Assembly: GCA_937974555.1 (NCBI GenBank)
Contig: CALJKR010000072.1
Span: 1-64,000 of the forward strand
Source of the DNA: an uncultured Flavobacteriales bacterium
Lineage (GTDB): Bacteria; Bacteroidota; Bacteroidia; Flavobacteriales_D; Sanyastnellaceae
DNA length: 64,000 nucleotides
Direction: 5' to 3'
The notes under the pieces were generated by a model. That model did no database searches. It saw only the letters and a program-made list of their open reading frames with translations, and was not told where the DNA came from. A program made the position numbers and the translations under genes. How positions within the stretch are numbered: the first letter of the stretch is position 1; each line of letters opens with the position of its first letter. Positions 43,488-52,480 of this stretch are shown piece after piece.

Positions 43488-44463
43488 TTGTTGTGTAATC
43501 CTTTTCGCCTGTGGCGACAAGCCCAAAGGTACTTTGCAAGGCAGAGAATATCAAGGAGTATTTTTAGGAAAACAATACAGCATCGAAGTAATTGGCGATT
43601 CTACCAACTACCAAGCGGAAATTGATCCCATATTGGATGAATTGTCGCGACAATTCAGTTTGACAGATTCCACCTCCAGTCTTTATCAATTCAATTATTG
43701 GAAAAAGGTGGAAGAGCCTTTGACCATTCAGGATCCCCAACATTATTTTGTTCGATTTTATCATTTGATGGAAGAGATGAAAATGAAATCCAATGGCAAA
43801 TTTGATCCAACTGCTGTGGCCTTGGAGCGTGTGATGCAATTTGCAGCATCAGATCCAGAGTTCATTCCCAATCTGGAAGGGTTTAAAAATGCGGTAGGTT
43901 TTGGTCCTGCATTGATGGAACTGAAAGAAACTGGAAGTCAAGTGCAGTTGATCAAACACCATCCGGATGCAGAATGGGATGTTACCGATGCCGTGGCATG
44001 TTGGGCGATGGATCTAATTGCAGAACAATTAAAGGGTCATGGATTCTCCGCCATCAAAATCTCTTTGGCTGGAAAATACCTGGTCATTGGAAATGGTCCC
44101 AGCGACTTCAATCAAGTGCCCATGGGATTTACGGGACAAGCGCAAGATCCCAAGGTTAATATTGTCAACCGTGGATTATCATACAAGGGTGCACAGGATA
44201 AGCGAATGTTTGTGGATGTTGCAACTGCCAAGTGGATTGAAAATGATTTTCAATGGGTATCTGTTTCGGCACCCTCTCTTTTGGAATCAGAGGTTTTTTC
44301 AAAAGCTTTTATGTGCATGAGTCTGGATGAAGTAGCACGCTGGTATGACAATAATGGAAATTCAGATATTCAATCTTCCATAATCTACGGTAACAAGGAA
44401 AAAATGGACCGTGCTACCACCGAAGAATTTGACAAAATGATTGTAGTAGCCCCAGCACAATGA
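43465..44463 (+). CDS. ApbE-like (FAD:protein FMN transferase family) lipoprotein, likely degenerate
   Basis: I start at ATG 43465, giving a lipoprotein signal MKQLLFFICCVILFAC (Cys16). The 332-residue protein keeps the ApbE outline: SSLYQFNYW, GKFDPTAVALERVM and VSVSAPSLLESEVFSKAFM. The flavin and metal sites are altered, however. The usual AIAKGYAVD is AVACWAMD, GGE/D is AGK, and the DAxxT metal motif is ESEVFS. It may be a pseudoenzyme that binds flavin or has a different transfer role. It overlaps tsaD by four bases. No Na+-NQR or RNF genes are adjacent. Confidence 0.7.
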   Translation: MKQLLFFICCVILFACGDKPKGTLQGREYQGVFLGKQYSIEVIGDSTNYQAEIDPILDELSRQFSLTDSTSSLYQFNYWKKVEEPLTIQDPQHYFVRFYHLMEEMKMKSNGKFDPTAVALERVMQFAASDPEFIPNLEGFKNAVGFGPALMELKETGSQVQLIKHHPDAEWDVTDAVACWAMDLIAEQLKGHGFSAIKISLAGKYLVIGNGPSDFNQVPMGFTGQAQDPKVNIVNRGLSYKGAQDKRMFVDVATAKWIENDFQWVSVSAPSLLESEVFSKAFMCMSLDEVARWYDNNGNSDIQSSIIYGNKEKMDRATTEEFDKMIVVAPAQ

Positions 44464-45473
44464 GTTCTTTTTTAACCTTGGCCATTGAGAGCAGTTGTGA
44501 TGAAACATCTGCGGCCATTTTAGATCATAAGAAAGTGATTGCATTGGTGACGGCCACACAAAGTGTGCATGAACAATATGGTGGTGTTGTGCCTGAATTG
44601 GCCAGTAGGGCGCATCAATCCCACATTATTCCGGTTTTAGACAAGGTGTTGAAAGATGCGCAGTTGCAATTAAAAGATCTTCAATTGCTGTGTGTAACCG
44701 AAGGTCCTGGACTGATGGGATCATTGCATGTCGGAGTTTCTTTGATGAAATCACTGGCCATGACTCAAAATTTGCCGCTTATCGGTGTCAATCACATGCA
44801 TGGACATGTTTTGGCGCATTGCATTGAAGGACAATATGACGAAGAGATTTCGTTTCCTTTTTTATGCTTGACTGTTTCCGGCGGACATACCCAAGTGGTT
44901 TATGTGAAATCACCAACGCATCTCGAAATAATGGCCCAAACCAAAGATGATGCAGCAGGCGAAGCAATCGATAAAGCTGCCAAATTATTTGGTTTGCCAT
45001 ACCCCGGTGGTCCATGGGTGGACAAACATGCACAGCAAGGGGAAAGCAATAAGTTTACTTTTTCAACTCCCAAGTTGGACGATGGGCAATATAGTTTTTC
45101 CGGATTAAAAACTTCGTTGCTTTATTTCCTACAAGCACAGTCCAAATTAAATGAGCATTTTATCGCAGAAAATCTGAATCATCTCTGTGCATCGTATCAG
45201 AAAATAACGATGGATTATTTGCTCAAGAATTTTTTCAATTGGGCAAAAAAGATGGAAGTAAAAGATGTGGCCATTGCAGGCGGAGTTTCCGCCAATTCTT
45301 ATTTGCGATCAACTTTTATCGAACGAGGAAAACAATTAAAAATGAAAACCTTTGTTCCCCAATTTGATTATTGCACCGATAACGCTGCCATGATTGGAAT
45401 AACAGGATACTTTCAATATCATTCCGGGTATCAAAAACGCAATATTGTTCCTCAGCCTCGAATGCCTTTTTAA
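44460..45473 (+). CDS. tsaD: tRNA N6-adenosine threonylcarbamoyltransferase
   Basis: The 337-residue protein makes the t6A37 modification on ANN-decoding tRNAs, working with TsaB, TsaE and TsaC. The motifs IESSCDETSAAIL, VVPELASRAHQ, GPGLMGSLHVG and the metal site NHMHGHVLAH (His112, His116) are all present. FPGGPxxDK is here YPGGPWVDK, and VAIAGGVSANSYLR closes the ASKHA fold. Length is standard. The start overlaps the ApbE-like stop (ATGA). Its stop overlaps the convergent carbonic anhydrase stop by four bases. Confidence 0.96.
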   Translation: MSSFLTLAIESSCDETSAAILDHKKVIALVTATQSVHEQYGGVVPELASRAHQSHIIPVLDKVLKDAQLQLKDLQLLCVTEGPGLMGSLHVGVSLMKSLAMTQNLPLIGVNHMHGHVLAHCIEGQYDEEISFPFLCLTVSGGHTQVVYVKSPTHLEIMAQTKDDAAGEAIDKAAKLFGLPYPGGPWVDKHAQQGESNKFTFSTPKLDDGQYSFSGLKTSLLYFLQAQSKLNEHFIAENLNHLCASYQKITMDYLLKNFFNWAKKMEVKDVAIAGGVSANSYLRSTFIERGKQLKMKTFVPQFDYCTDNAAMIGITGYFQYHSGYQKRNIVPQPRMPF

Positions 45474-46099
45474 TCCTCGTAGGTATAGATAGGATCCAAT
45501 TTGGATTCGTGGTCCATTTTACATAGTGTCTTTAATAATCCATCTTCCAATCCATAAACCCACCCATGAAGGGTTGGAGCTTGTCTATTCTTCCATGCCT
45601 TTTGAATGATACTGGTCTTGGCTAAATTCAAAACCTGTTCCATGACATTGAGTTCAACCAATCGATCCACTTTGGCTTCATCATTATTCATGGCCTCAAA
45701 TTCTTCTTCATGTAATCGATAAATATCTTTGATATTTCTAAGCCACTTATTGATCATGCCATAGTTGTTTTGAGTGAGTGAGGCGGCAACTCCTCCGCAT
45801 CCATAATGTCCGCAAACAATGATGTGCTTTACTTCCAATACCTCAACGGCATACAACAGTACACTCAACAAATTCAAATCGGTATGTACCACCAAATTGG
45901 CCACATTCCGATGTACAAAAATTTCTCCGGGTGCAGTTCCTGTTATTTCATTGGCGGGAACACGGCTATCAGAACATCCAATCCAAAGAAAATCAGGCTT
46001 TTGAATTTTTGAAAGTCGGGTGAAATATGCAGGATCTTTTTCGATCTGCTCATTGGCCCAAGCCTTATTTTCTAAAAGTAATTTTTCTATACTGTCCAT
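45470..46099 (-). CDS. Beta-carbonic anhydrase
   Basis: The 209-residue zinc enzyme interconverts CO2 and bicarbonate. The zinc ligands and acid pair are Cys42, Asp44 and Arg46 in IGCSDSRVPANE, with His98 and Cys101 in VCGHYGCGGV. Length matches bacterial beta-class enzymes. The gene lies two bases after the SulP gene on the same strand, so it probably shares its transcript. Paired use of a SulP permease and a carbonic anhydrase suggests a bicarbonate-handling unit. It has no signal peptide, so it is cytoplasmic. Confidence 0.95.
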   Translation of the reverse strand: MDSIEKLLLENKAWANEQIEKDPAYFTRLSKIQKPDFLWIGCSDSRVPANEITGTAPGEIFVHRNVANLVVHTDLNLLSVLLYAVEVLEVKHIIVCGHYGCGGVAASLTQNNYGMINKWLRNIKDIYRLHEEEFEAMNNDEAKVDRLVELNVMEQVLNLAKTSIIQKAWKNRQAPTLHGWVYGLEDGLLKTLCKMDHESKLDPIYTYED

Positions 46100-46101
46100 G
46101 A

Positions 46102-47628
46102 CTAATTGATTTGAAAATGATTGTTCCTTGTATTGTGTTTAAACTCAATCTCAATGTGTTTGTGTTTGGCTTGAATTTTAAAATCCAAAATCATTTCGCG
46201 AATGTCCTCATCCATTCTTTCTGTTCTTGAAAGATCCATTAACAAATGTGCGTGATTGGGAATTTTTGACAAAGTTTCTTTTAACAAGGGGCGATTTAAA
46301 AAGGTAACTTCTTGCTGAAAACGTATTAGAAAGTTGCCTTCGTGTTCATGCAAGGCAATTCCCTTTTTGAAATTTCTTTTGATGACAAAAAACAACCCAA
46401 CCAAAAGTCCAATTCCTATTCCTTTCAATAAGTCCAGTCCCAAAATGGCTATCAATGTGACAATAAAAGGTATAAATTGAATTTTCCCTTGTCGCCAGAT
46501 TTCAATAAAAATTGCGGGCTTCACCAATTTGTATCCAACAAAAATCAAGATTGCGGCAAGACTAGCCAGGGGAATGTGATTCAAAACAAAAGGAAAAAAC
46601 ATGACACTAATGACCAACCAAAATCCATGAAGGATTGTCGAGGTTTTGTGCGATGCTCCTGCGGAGATATTGGCTGTACTGCGCACAACAACACTCGTTA
46701 CTGGTATTCCTCCAATCAACCCTGAAACCATATTGCCAGTTCCCTGCGCAATCAACTCCAAATTTGAATTGGTGTTTCTTTTTTGTGGATCCAATTTGTC
46801 AACTGCCTCAATACCCAAAAGTGACTCCAAACTGGCAACCAATGCAATGGTTAAGCCCATGGTCCAGACATGAAGGTTGCTCCAGGCTCCCCAATTGGGA
46901 AAGTGAAATTCTGTCGCCCAATCAGACAGTTGGCTAACATGAGGAACAGCCACCAAATGTTCTTGTGCAATGGCCCAAGATGAGCCTTTTTCAAACAAGA
47001 ATGTGTAAAGTATGCCAACCATCACAACCACCAAAGTGCCGGGAAACCATTTGAAAAAAAGATTGGTTCGCATCCGTTTTGATTCCAAGACCAATAGCAA
47101 AAGAATACTGATTGTTCCAATGAATGCTGCACCGGGAGATATTTTTAAAAAGGCTATCAAAATCTCAGTAAAAGTATTCTCACCATCTATTTGAGAAAAA
47201 TCTTCATCACCTTCAAAATCATGATCGTAACCAACCAAATGCGGAATTTGTTTCAATATCAAAATCAAACCAATCGCGGCCATCATGCCTCGTATAACTG
47301 TATTGGGTATGAATTCTCCCAATTTTCCTACTCGAAGTAATCCAAATAAAATTTGAAAGAATCCAGCAATGACCACTGCAAATAAGAATGTCTCAAAGCT
47401 TCCCAATTGGGTTATGGAAGTGGAAACCAATATGGTTAAACCTGCGGCTGGTCCTGAAACACTCAGATGTGAACCGCTAATGAGTCCAACAACTATACCG
47501 CCAGCCATCCCTGCAAGTAGCCCTGCAAAAGGAGGCGCACCAGAACCCAAGGCTATTCCTAGACACAAGGGCAAAGCCACCAAAAACACCAGTAGTGATG
47601 GCAATAAATTTGAATAAATATTTTTCAA
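46102..47628 (-). CDS. SulP family permease with STAS domain, paired with carbonic anhydrase
   Basis: The 508-residue protein has about eleven hydrophobic segments and the SulP signature LPLCLGIALGSGAPPFAGLL at the N-terminus, then GGIVVGLISGSHLSVSGPAAG. A short STAS-type domain ends it (about 430-508). The start codon appears to be TTG at 47628: an in-frame stop lies 12 bases upstream and the family start aligns here. Carbonic anhydrase follows two bases downstream, suggesting bicarbonate import. It is a second SulP, distinct from the one at 24813. Substrate is inferred. Confidence 0.83.
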   Translation of the reverse strand: MKNIYSNLLPSLLVFLVALPLCLGIALGSGAPPFAGLLAGMAGGIVVGLISGSHLSVSGPAAGLTILVSTSITQLGSFETFLFAVVIAGFFQILFGLLRVGKLGEFIPNTVIRGMMAAIGLILILKQIPHLVGYDHDFEGDEDFSQIDGENTFTEILIAFLKISPGAAFIGTISILLLLVLESKRMRTNLFFKWFPGTLVVVMVGILYTFLFEKGSSWAIAQEHLVAVPHVSQLSDWATEFHFPNWGAWSNLHVWTMGLTIALVASLESLLGIEAVDKLDPQKRNTNSNLELIAQGTGNMVSGLIGGIPVTSVVVRSTANISAGASHKTSTILHGFWLVISVMFFPFVLNHIPLASLAAILIFVGYKLVKPAIFIEIWRQGKIQFIPFIVTLIAILGLDLLKGIGIGLLVGLFFVIKRNFKKGIALHEHEGNFLIRFQQEVTFLNRPLLKETLSKIPNHAHLLMDLSRTERMDEDIREMILDFKIQAKHKHIEIEFKHNTRNNHFQIN

Positions 47629-47689
47629 AACGAAACTTTAGGGGTGTAAAGCGTTTCGAAAATACAACAAAAGAAGTGGGGTTGTTGAA

Positions 47690-48100
47690 TTAAGATTCAA
47701 GAGTTTTAAAATGCAACAAGAGCAAATTCAAAACATCCTTGCGCCAGTGGTCGGTGAGCCAACCCGCATGCTCTTCCGGAACTCCAATGTGATTAAAGTG
47801 TATACGGGTACCTCCATTTTCCATATCCGTTAACTCGATATGGATGATTGTATGTATTCCTCTAACAAAGTAAGTGTGTCTCCAAGCCATCACAATATAC
47901 TCGTCTTGTTCCAAAGTCAAATAATATCCGCTTACTTTTTTATTCTCCGATTGAAAAAAGGTGCCTGGCTTGGAATGAAACTCGGCATGAAGTCCTGTAA
48001 TAGAAAAAAATATCTTGGCATCTGTCAATGCCTCGTACACCTTGCTTCTGCTAGCAGGAACTTCAGTGATCTGGAAAATATTTTCTGTTTTGAGTTTCAT
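47690..48100 (-). CDS. SRPBCC (START/AHSA1-like) domain protein
   Basis: The 136-residue protein has the START-like helix-grip pattern: VYEALTDAKIFFSITG at the start, then EDEYIVMAWRHTYF-like strands and a long C-terminal helix GWLTDHWRKDVLNLLLLHFK. Such small proteins bind lipids or other hydrophobic ligands, or act as AHSA1-like partners. No function is assigned. It lies ten bases after the helicase gene on the same strand and may share its transcript. Confidence 0.7.
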   Translation of the reverse strand: MKLKTENIFQITEVPASRSKVYEALTDAKIFFSITGLHAEFHSKPGTFFQSENKKVSGYYLTLEQDEYIVMAWRHTYFVRGIHTIIHIELTDMENGGTRIHFNHIGVPEEHAGWLTDHWRKDVLNLLLLHFKTLES

Positions 48101-48110
48101 AATCGTTCAA

Positions 48111-49649
48111 TTAATCATTGGGGTTGTCTTTCTCCTCGTACATCTTTCGTACCAACAAATTTAATTTTCTCATGTATTCACTCTTCAACCAATCCCGGTA
48201 ATTTTCAGTGCTTTTTGAAATGCAATAGCTGTAGTGCTTAACTCTACTTTTCACATCCAATTCCAGAACCTTCACCAGGTCCAACGCATCATATACATCT
48301 TCCGCATTCTCTTCAATGATGGTGGCATGTTGCTGAATGGAAACATCCAAAACATCTTTGGCTTTCCCTCCTGATTTCATCACGCGCAAATAGTGTTCTT
48401 TGATATCAAAGTCGATGAAAGGTGAGTTTTTGAATCGATCCCGCACTTCGGGAGTCATTTCGTATTTGGTCTCACGCTCCATTACCTCATCGGAGATAAT
48501 GCTTTCGATGTAGGCATTGGGATGCGCAAAGATCTCTTGCCAATCAATGTAAGATTCCCACAATCCAAAACGCTTGGCGTTGTTTCCCAAGTCAATAACA
48601 TTGAACGTCTCTTTACCGGGAATCAATCGAGAACCACGACCAATCATTTGGTGATACAAGGTCAATGATTTGGTTGCTCTGTTCAATATAATGGTCTCCA
48701 CAGTGGGTTCATCAAAACCCGTGGTGAGGATGGATACCGATGTTAAAATAGCGTTGGGTTTGTTGTGAAACCACTCCAATATCTCACGTCTTTCTTGCTC
48801 ACTGTTGGTGTTGTCCAAATGTCTAACATCATATCCAGCTTCCCGAAACATCATGTATACCTGCTTGGACGTATTGATTCCATTGTTGAAAATCAAAGTT
48901 TTGGTACCCTTGGCTACTTGCTCGTATGCATAAAGCAATTTCTCTTGCATGAAAATATTGCCGTACAGTTTCTCTGAAGAGGAAACCGTGTAATCCCCAT
49001 TGATACCCAACTTCAAAGAGTGAAGGCTCACATCGTAACTATAGGTTTGAGCCTTGGCCAAATACTTTTTTTCTACCAAGTTAGAGATGCTCTCTCCTAC
49101 AATCAACTCATGGTAGTTCTCATGCAGGGGCAACAAAATATTACTACTGAGTGGAGTAGCGGTTACACCCAAGATCACTTGGTTTTCAAACCACTTGAAA
49201 AGTTTTCTGAATGAATTGTAATGCGCCTCATCGACGATGATCAATCCCAAATCGTCAAATTTCATTTTCTCATCCTTCAAACGATTGTTCAAAGTTTCAA
49301 CCATGGCTACATAACAATCCTGGTTGAGGTCCTCGTCCAATTCCTTGACCTTACTGACGATGATGGTGTTCTTCACCCCAAACTCATTGAGCACCCGTGA
49401 AGTTTGTCCCAACAATTCCACCCGGTGGGTAAGAATCATGACTTTCTTTCCAGTTTCCGCAATAAATCTTCGGGCTATCTCAGAAAAAATGATGGTCTTT
49501 CCTCCGCCAGTGGGCAATTGGAAACACAAATTGTAATTGCTCGGGAATTTTTTGATCCGATCAAAAATGGTATCCAACGCACGCTGCTGATAATCGTATA
49601 ATACTTTCTCAGTGGGTAAGGTTTCTATTTCAGTCTGTTGGGTGCTCAT
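48111..49649 (-). CDS. DEAH-box superfamily 2 helicase (COG1061-like)
   Basis: I start at ATG 49649, since the longer version begins with TTG inside a promoter-like element. The 512-residue protein has Walker A QLPTGGGKTIIF, the DEAH motif LIIVDEAHYNSF, TATPLSS, and helicase C motifs NAILTSVSILTTGFDEPTVE and HQMIGRGSRL. The layout is that of XPB/SSL2-like or type III restriction-like SF2 helicases. No methyltransferase or nuclease lies next to it, so a restriction role is not supported. TATTTTTG at 49665-49672 is the likely promoter, 15 bases before the ATG. Confidence 0.85.
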   Translation of the reverse strand: MSTQQTEIETLPTEKVLYDYQQRALDTIFDRIKKFPSNYNLCFQLPTGGGKTIIFSEIARRFIAETGKKVMILTHRVELLGQTSRVLNEFGVKNTIIVSKVKELDEDLNQDCYVAMVETLNNRLKDEKMKFDDLGLIIVDEAHYNSFRKLFKWFENQVILGVTATPLSSNILLPLHENYHELIVGESISNLVEKKYLAKAQTYSYDVSLHSLKLGINGDYTVSSSEKLYGNIFMQEKLLYAYEQVAKGTKTLIFNNGINTSKQVYMMFREAGYDVRHLDNTNSEQERREILEWFHNKPNAILTSVSILTTGFDEPTVETIILNRATKSLTLYHQMIGRGSRLIPGKETFNVIDLGNNAKRFGLWESYIDWQEIFAHPNAYIESIISDEVMERETKYEMTPEVRDRFKNSPFIDFDIKEHYLRVMKSGGKAKDVLDVSIQQHATIIEENAEDVYDALDLVKVLELDVKSRVKHYSYCISKSTENYRDWLKSEYMRKLNLLVRKMYEEKDNPND

Positions 49650-49753
49650 TTTTTTGGCGATTCGCAAAAATAGCCCCTGTTCATGCTAAATCAATGCTTT
49701 TTAGAATTTAATATTTGAAAAACAATGATTTAATTCCATTTCGCGAAAAATCA

Positions 49754-49970
49754 TTGCGTCCCTTGCGTTAAAATAAAAATTTAAGAACGCCAAGTGCGCC
49801 AAGAATCCGCAGAGAACGCAATAATCAAACCTCCGCGTCATAGCGAAAACCTTTGCGTCCCTTGCGTTAAAATCAATAGAGAAAACGCCAAGTGCGCCAA
49901 GAATCCGCAAAGAGCGCAAAGACAAATCACCGCGTCCTTTGCGAAAATCTTTGCGTTCATTGCGTTAAAA
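49754..49970. repeat. Tandem intergenic repeat, 98-base period, with internal inverted repeats
   Basis: About 2.2 units lie between the helicase and penicillin acylase genes, filling a 357-base gap without genes. The block ttgcgtcccttgcgttaaaa occurs at 49754 and 49853, with a variant at 49951. The block acgccaagtgcgccaagaat occurs at 49787 and 49885. Within each unit cgcaaag-type and ctttgcg-type segments oppose each other, so each could fold as a hairpin. No ORF is supported here. Similar Ttgcg-rich palindromic repeats occur in other bacterial genomes, so this may be a dispersed element. Confidence 0.75.
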
Positions 49971-50006
49971 AGAATTACTATTTACGCAAGGCAAGTTTAA
50001 TCAATC

Positions 50007-52394
50007 TCAAGGAACCAACCGCAAAGTTGAACCATTTTTCTGCAGCCCCGTATTCATGAGCTGCTCCCGAAATCCTTGCTCCGCATACAAGTCATGTTGG
50101 TTGTCGTAATAAGGACTCATCAAGTGACCACTTTGTCCACTGGGCGTAACGTTCCAACCTTTTCGTACATCTTGATAATCCACAATGATCCGCATCTGTG
50201 AACCAAAAAAAACCTTGAAATGTGCCGTACTATCCAAATGAAATCCACTTTGATGTATGGTTTCATTGCCGCCGTAAATCGCATGGTCAGGGGTATTGAA
50301 TAAAGGTGAAAAAAGTGCCACCTTCCCAATGGGATGCTGAATTTGCAATCGACAGGCATCTTCCCATTTCCAATTCGTACAGGCAGAACCGTATTCCGCA
50401 GACAAAACGTCCCAAGCCCTGCGCCAAGCTTGGCCCAGTATCATTGCACGATCTTCTTTTTGCGGGGTTTTGACATTGTCCCACCAAGGGGATTTTTCTT
50501 GCATCAACAACACCCCATAAGCGCGTTGAAATTGATGGGTGGTTAAAAATGTATGGAACATCTTCACTCCCAATTCATCTTCCATTGCCAATCGCATGGC
50601 ATAATACAAGACAGTATTGTAAATGGTGGGGGCCACTTCCTCTGGGGTGTAGCTTCCTTTCCACAAATGATAGGGTTTAACCATTTCCCACATGGCCTTG
50701 TCTGAAATGCCTTGGGTCAATTGTAACCAAAGACGAGCATCTTCAGGGTTGGTAACATCATTCAAAAGGGTTTTCATCCCTTCGGCATCCCAATCATTGC
50801 GGGCTTCTATCAATTCACGAATGCGGTCTGCGCGGTATTGGGGCTTGTAATAACCGGGGTACCAAATTTTCTTTCCAGCCCATTCTATAGGTGCTGGCCA
50901 GTCATTGGCCGAATAAATATAGCCGGATTCGGGATTGATTAATTTGGGGTTGGCTGCAAAAGGATAGTAATGCACATTCATGGAGGTGGAATCGTTTCCA
51001 GATAAGATGGTCCATGAATTTTCATTTGGATTTCTCATCTTCAATGAGGCCGTTGCGAACCAAGCGATGTTTCCATTTTCATCGGCATAATTTAAACTGA
51101 TGCCTGGGGCATGAATGAGGGGCAATCCCAATTGAAATTCATCCAAATTGGTGCTTTGGTTCATCATCCAAAATCCTTTGAATGTGTGGTTTTCCTTTTG
51201 GGTGTATGTCCAGTGTAAGGCAATGGGGGTTGTGCCGGTTAGATGCTGTGTGACTTCGTTTACCAAGGGGCCATGTGGTCCAATTTTTCGAGTAATGGTG
51301 GTGTCCTCTTCGCCTTTGACATGAATGGTCTCTGTGATGGCTCGAATGGGGTAGGCTCGATTCCCGACCATTAACTCTTGGTTGTTTTTGGGGTTCAAGG
51401 TTTCAGCATAATAGTCCATATCATCATTCAACAACATGGTGACCCCCCAAGACAAATGTTGATTTCGTCCTATCAAAGCAAAGGGTACTCCTGCCAAAAA
51501 GTGTCCATACATCTCAAATCCAGGACAAGCGATATGGGCCTCATACCAGGTCTGGGGCAACATGTATCCGATGTGGGTGTCATTGCAAAAAAGCGCTTTC
51601 CCGGATTTGGTTTTCTTACCTGAAATGGCCCATGCGTTTGATCCATCCAAAGGCGGGTAGGGGATTTGACCGCTGACCATTTCCATGTCTTGTATCAACT
51701 GCTGCAATTGCGCCAATTGAATCTCCCGGTTATTGGATGGGATAAAAGATTCCGTTGAATCATGGTACAACGCGATATCCCTGAGGTGTTCCTCTCCATA
51801 TTGATTAGATACAAAATCGACAATGGGATCCGTCTTGGGGGCTTGACTAAAATTATAGCTCAATGCACCAGTGATATAGAACAAGTCCACCAATTCAAAA
51901 TTTTTCTTTTCGATGCCCATGAGATGAAATTCAGGTGGGGTTGGTCCTTCCTGCATAAAGGCATTGAGTCCCTCCAAATAAGCGATGAGCTCTTGGACAT
52001 AGGGCAATTGAGTAGAGTCCATGATTGCCAGAGCCGAAGCTTGGGCATAGGCGGGTAGTCCCAGGTGTCGAAACATCACATCCACTTTCAATGCATCGTG
52101 ACCCGCAATTTCTGCAAGGGTTCCAGAACCCACCCTGCGCATCAATTCCATTTGAAAAAGGCGATCTTGTGCATGCACAAATCCCAAGGCCCGCATCAAG
52201 TCCAGTTTGTTCTCTGCTTGAATATGGGGGATTCCCGTGGCATCGTAATCCACTTGCACCGGTTGACTCAAGCAGCCTAACTTAATCTCACCCTCGTATT
52301 GTGGTTGTGAGGACTTAAGAAATACATAAACCGCAACTCCAACAATCAAAACCAAGGAGATCAGGGTGATTAAAATTCGCTTGAACCATTTCAT
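50007..52394 (-). CDS. Penicillin acylase family amidohydrolase (Ntn hydrolase)
   Basis: The 795-residue protein has an N-terminal hydrophobic segment (about 7-27: ILITLISLVLIVGVAVYVF) that is a signal anchor or signal peptide. The alpha-chain part ends around 251. The mature beta chain would begin at the catalytic Ser252 in PPLDGSNAWAISG, as in self-cleaving Ntn hydrolases. ALFCNDTHIGYMLPQTWYEA follows, as in the family. Such periplasmic enzymes hydrolyse amide bonds of penicillins, N-acyl homoserine lactones or other acyl amides. The substrate is not readable. It stands alone after the repeat. Confidence 0.9.
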   Translation of the reverse strand: MKWFKRILITLISLVLIVGVAVYVFLKSSQPQYEGEIKLGCLSQPVQVDYDATGIPHIQAENKLDLMRALGFVHAQDRLFQMELMRRVGSGTLAEIAGHDALKVDVMFRHLGLPAYAQASALAIMDSTQLPYVQELIAYLEGLNAFMQEGPTPPEFHLMGIEKKNFELVDLFYITGALSYNFSQAPKTDPIVDFVSNQYGEEHLRDIALYHDSTESFIPSNNREIQLAQLQQLIQDMEMVSGQIPYPPLDGSNAWAISGKKTKSGKALFCNDTHIGYMLPQTWYEAHIACPGFEMYGHFLAGVPFALIGRNQHLSWGVTMLLNDDMDYYAETLNPKNNQELMVGNRAYPIRAITETIHVKGEEDTTITRKIGPHGPLVNEVTQHLTGTTPIALHWTYTQKENHTFKGFWMMNQSTNLDEFQLGLPLIHAPGISLNYADENGNIAWFATASLKMRNPNENSWTILSGNDSTSMNVHYYPFAANPKLINPESGYIYSANDWPAPIEWAGKKIWYPGYYKPQYRADRIRELIEARNDWDAEGMKTLLNDVTNPEDARLWLQLTQGISDKAMWEMVKPYHLWKGSYTPEEVAPTIYNTVLYYAMRLAMEDELGVKMFHTFLTTHQFQRAYGVLLMQEKSPWWDNVKTPQKEDRAMILGQAWRRAWDVLSAEYGSACTNWKWEDACRLQIQHPIGKVALFSPLFNTPDHAIYGGNETIHQSGFHLDSTAHFKVFFGSQMRIIVDYQDVRKGWNVTPSGQSGHLMSPYYDNQHDLYAEQGFREQLMNTGLQKNGSTLRLVP

Positions 52395-52480
52395 AAGACA
52401 ATATTAATTCCTTTCGATTGGAATATCCCCATTGTTAATTTTTTCATTTTCAATGGACTTGGATTATCTTCGATATACCT

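Noticed and set aside
43488..43526. TTG-start extension of the T9SS plug
   Set aside because: It would lengthen the signal peptide unnaturally and deepen the overlap with the divergent ApbE-like gene.
49754..49970. CRISPR array
   Set aside because: The unit is 98 bases long with only about 2.2 copies, no variable spacers of constant size and no cas genes nearby.
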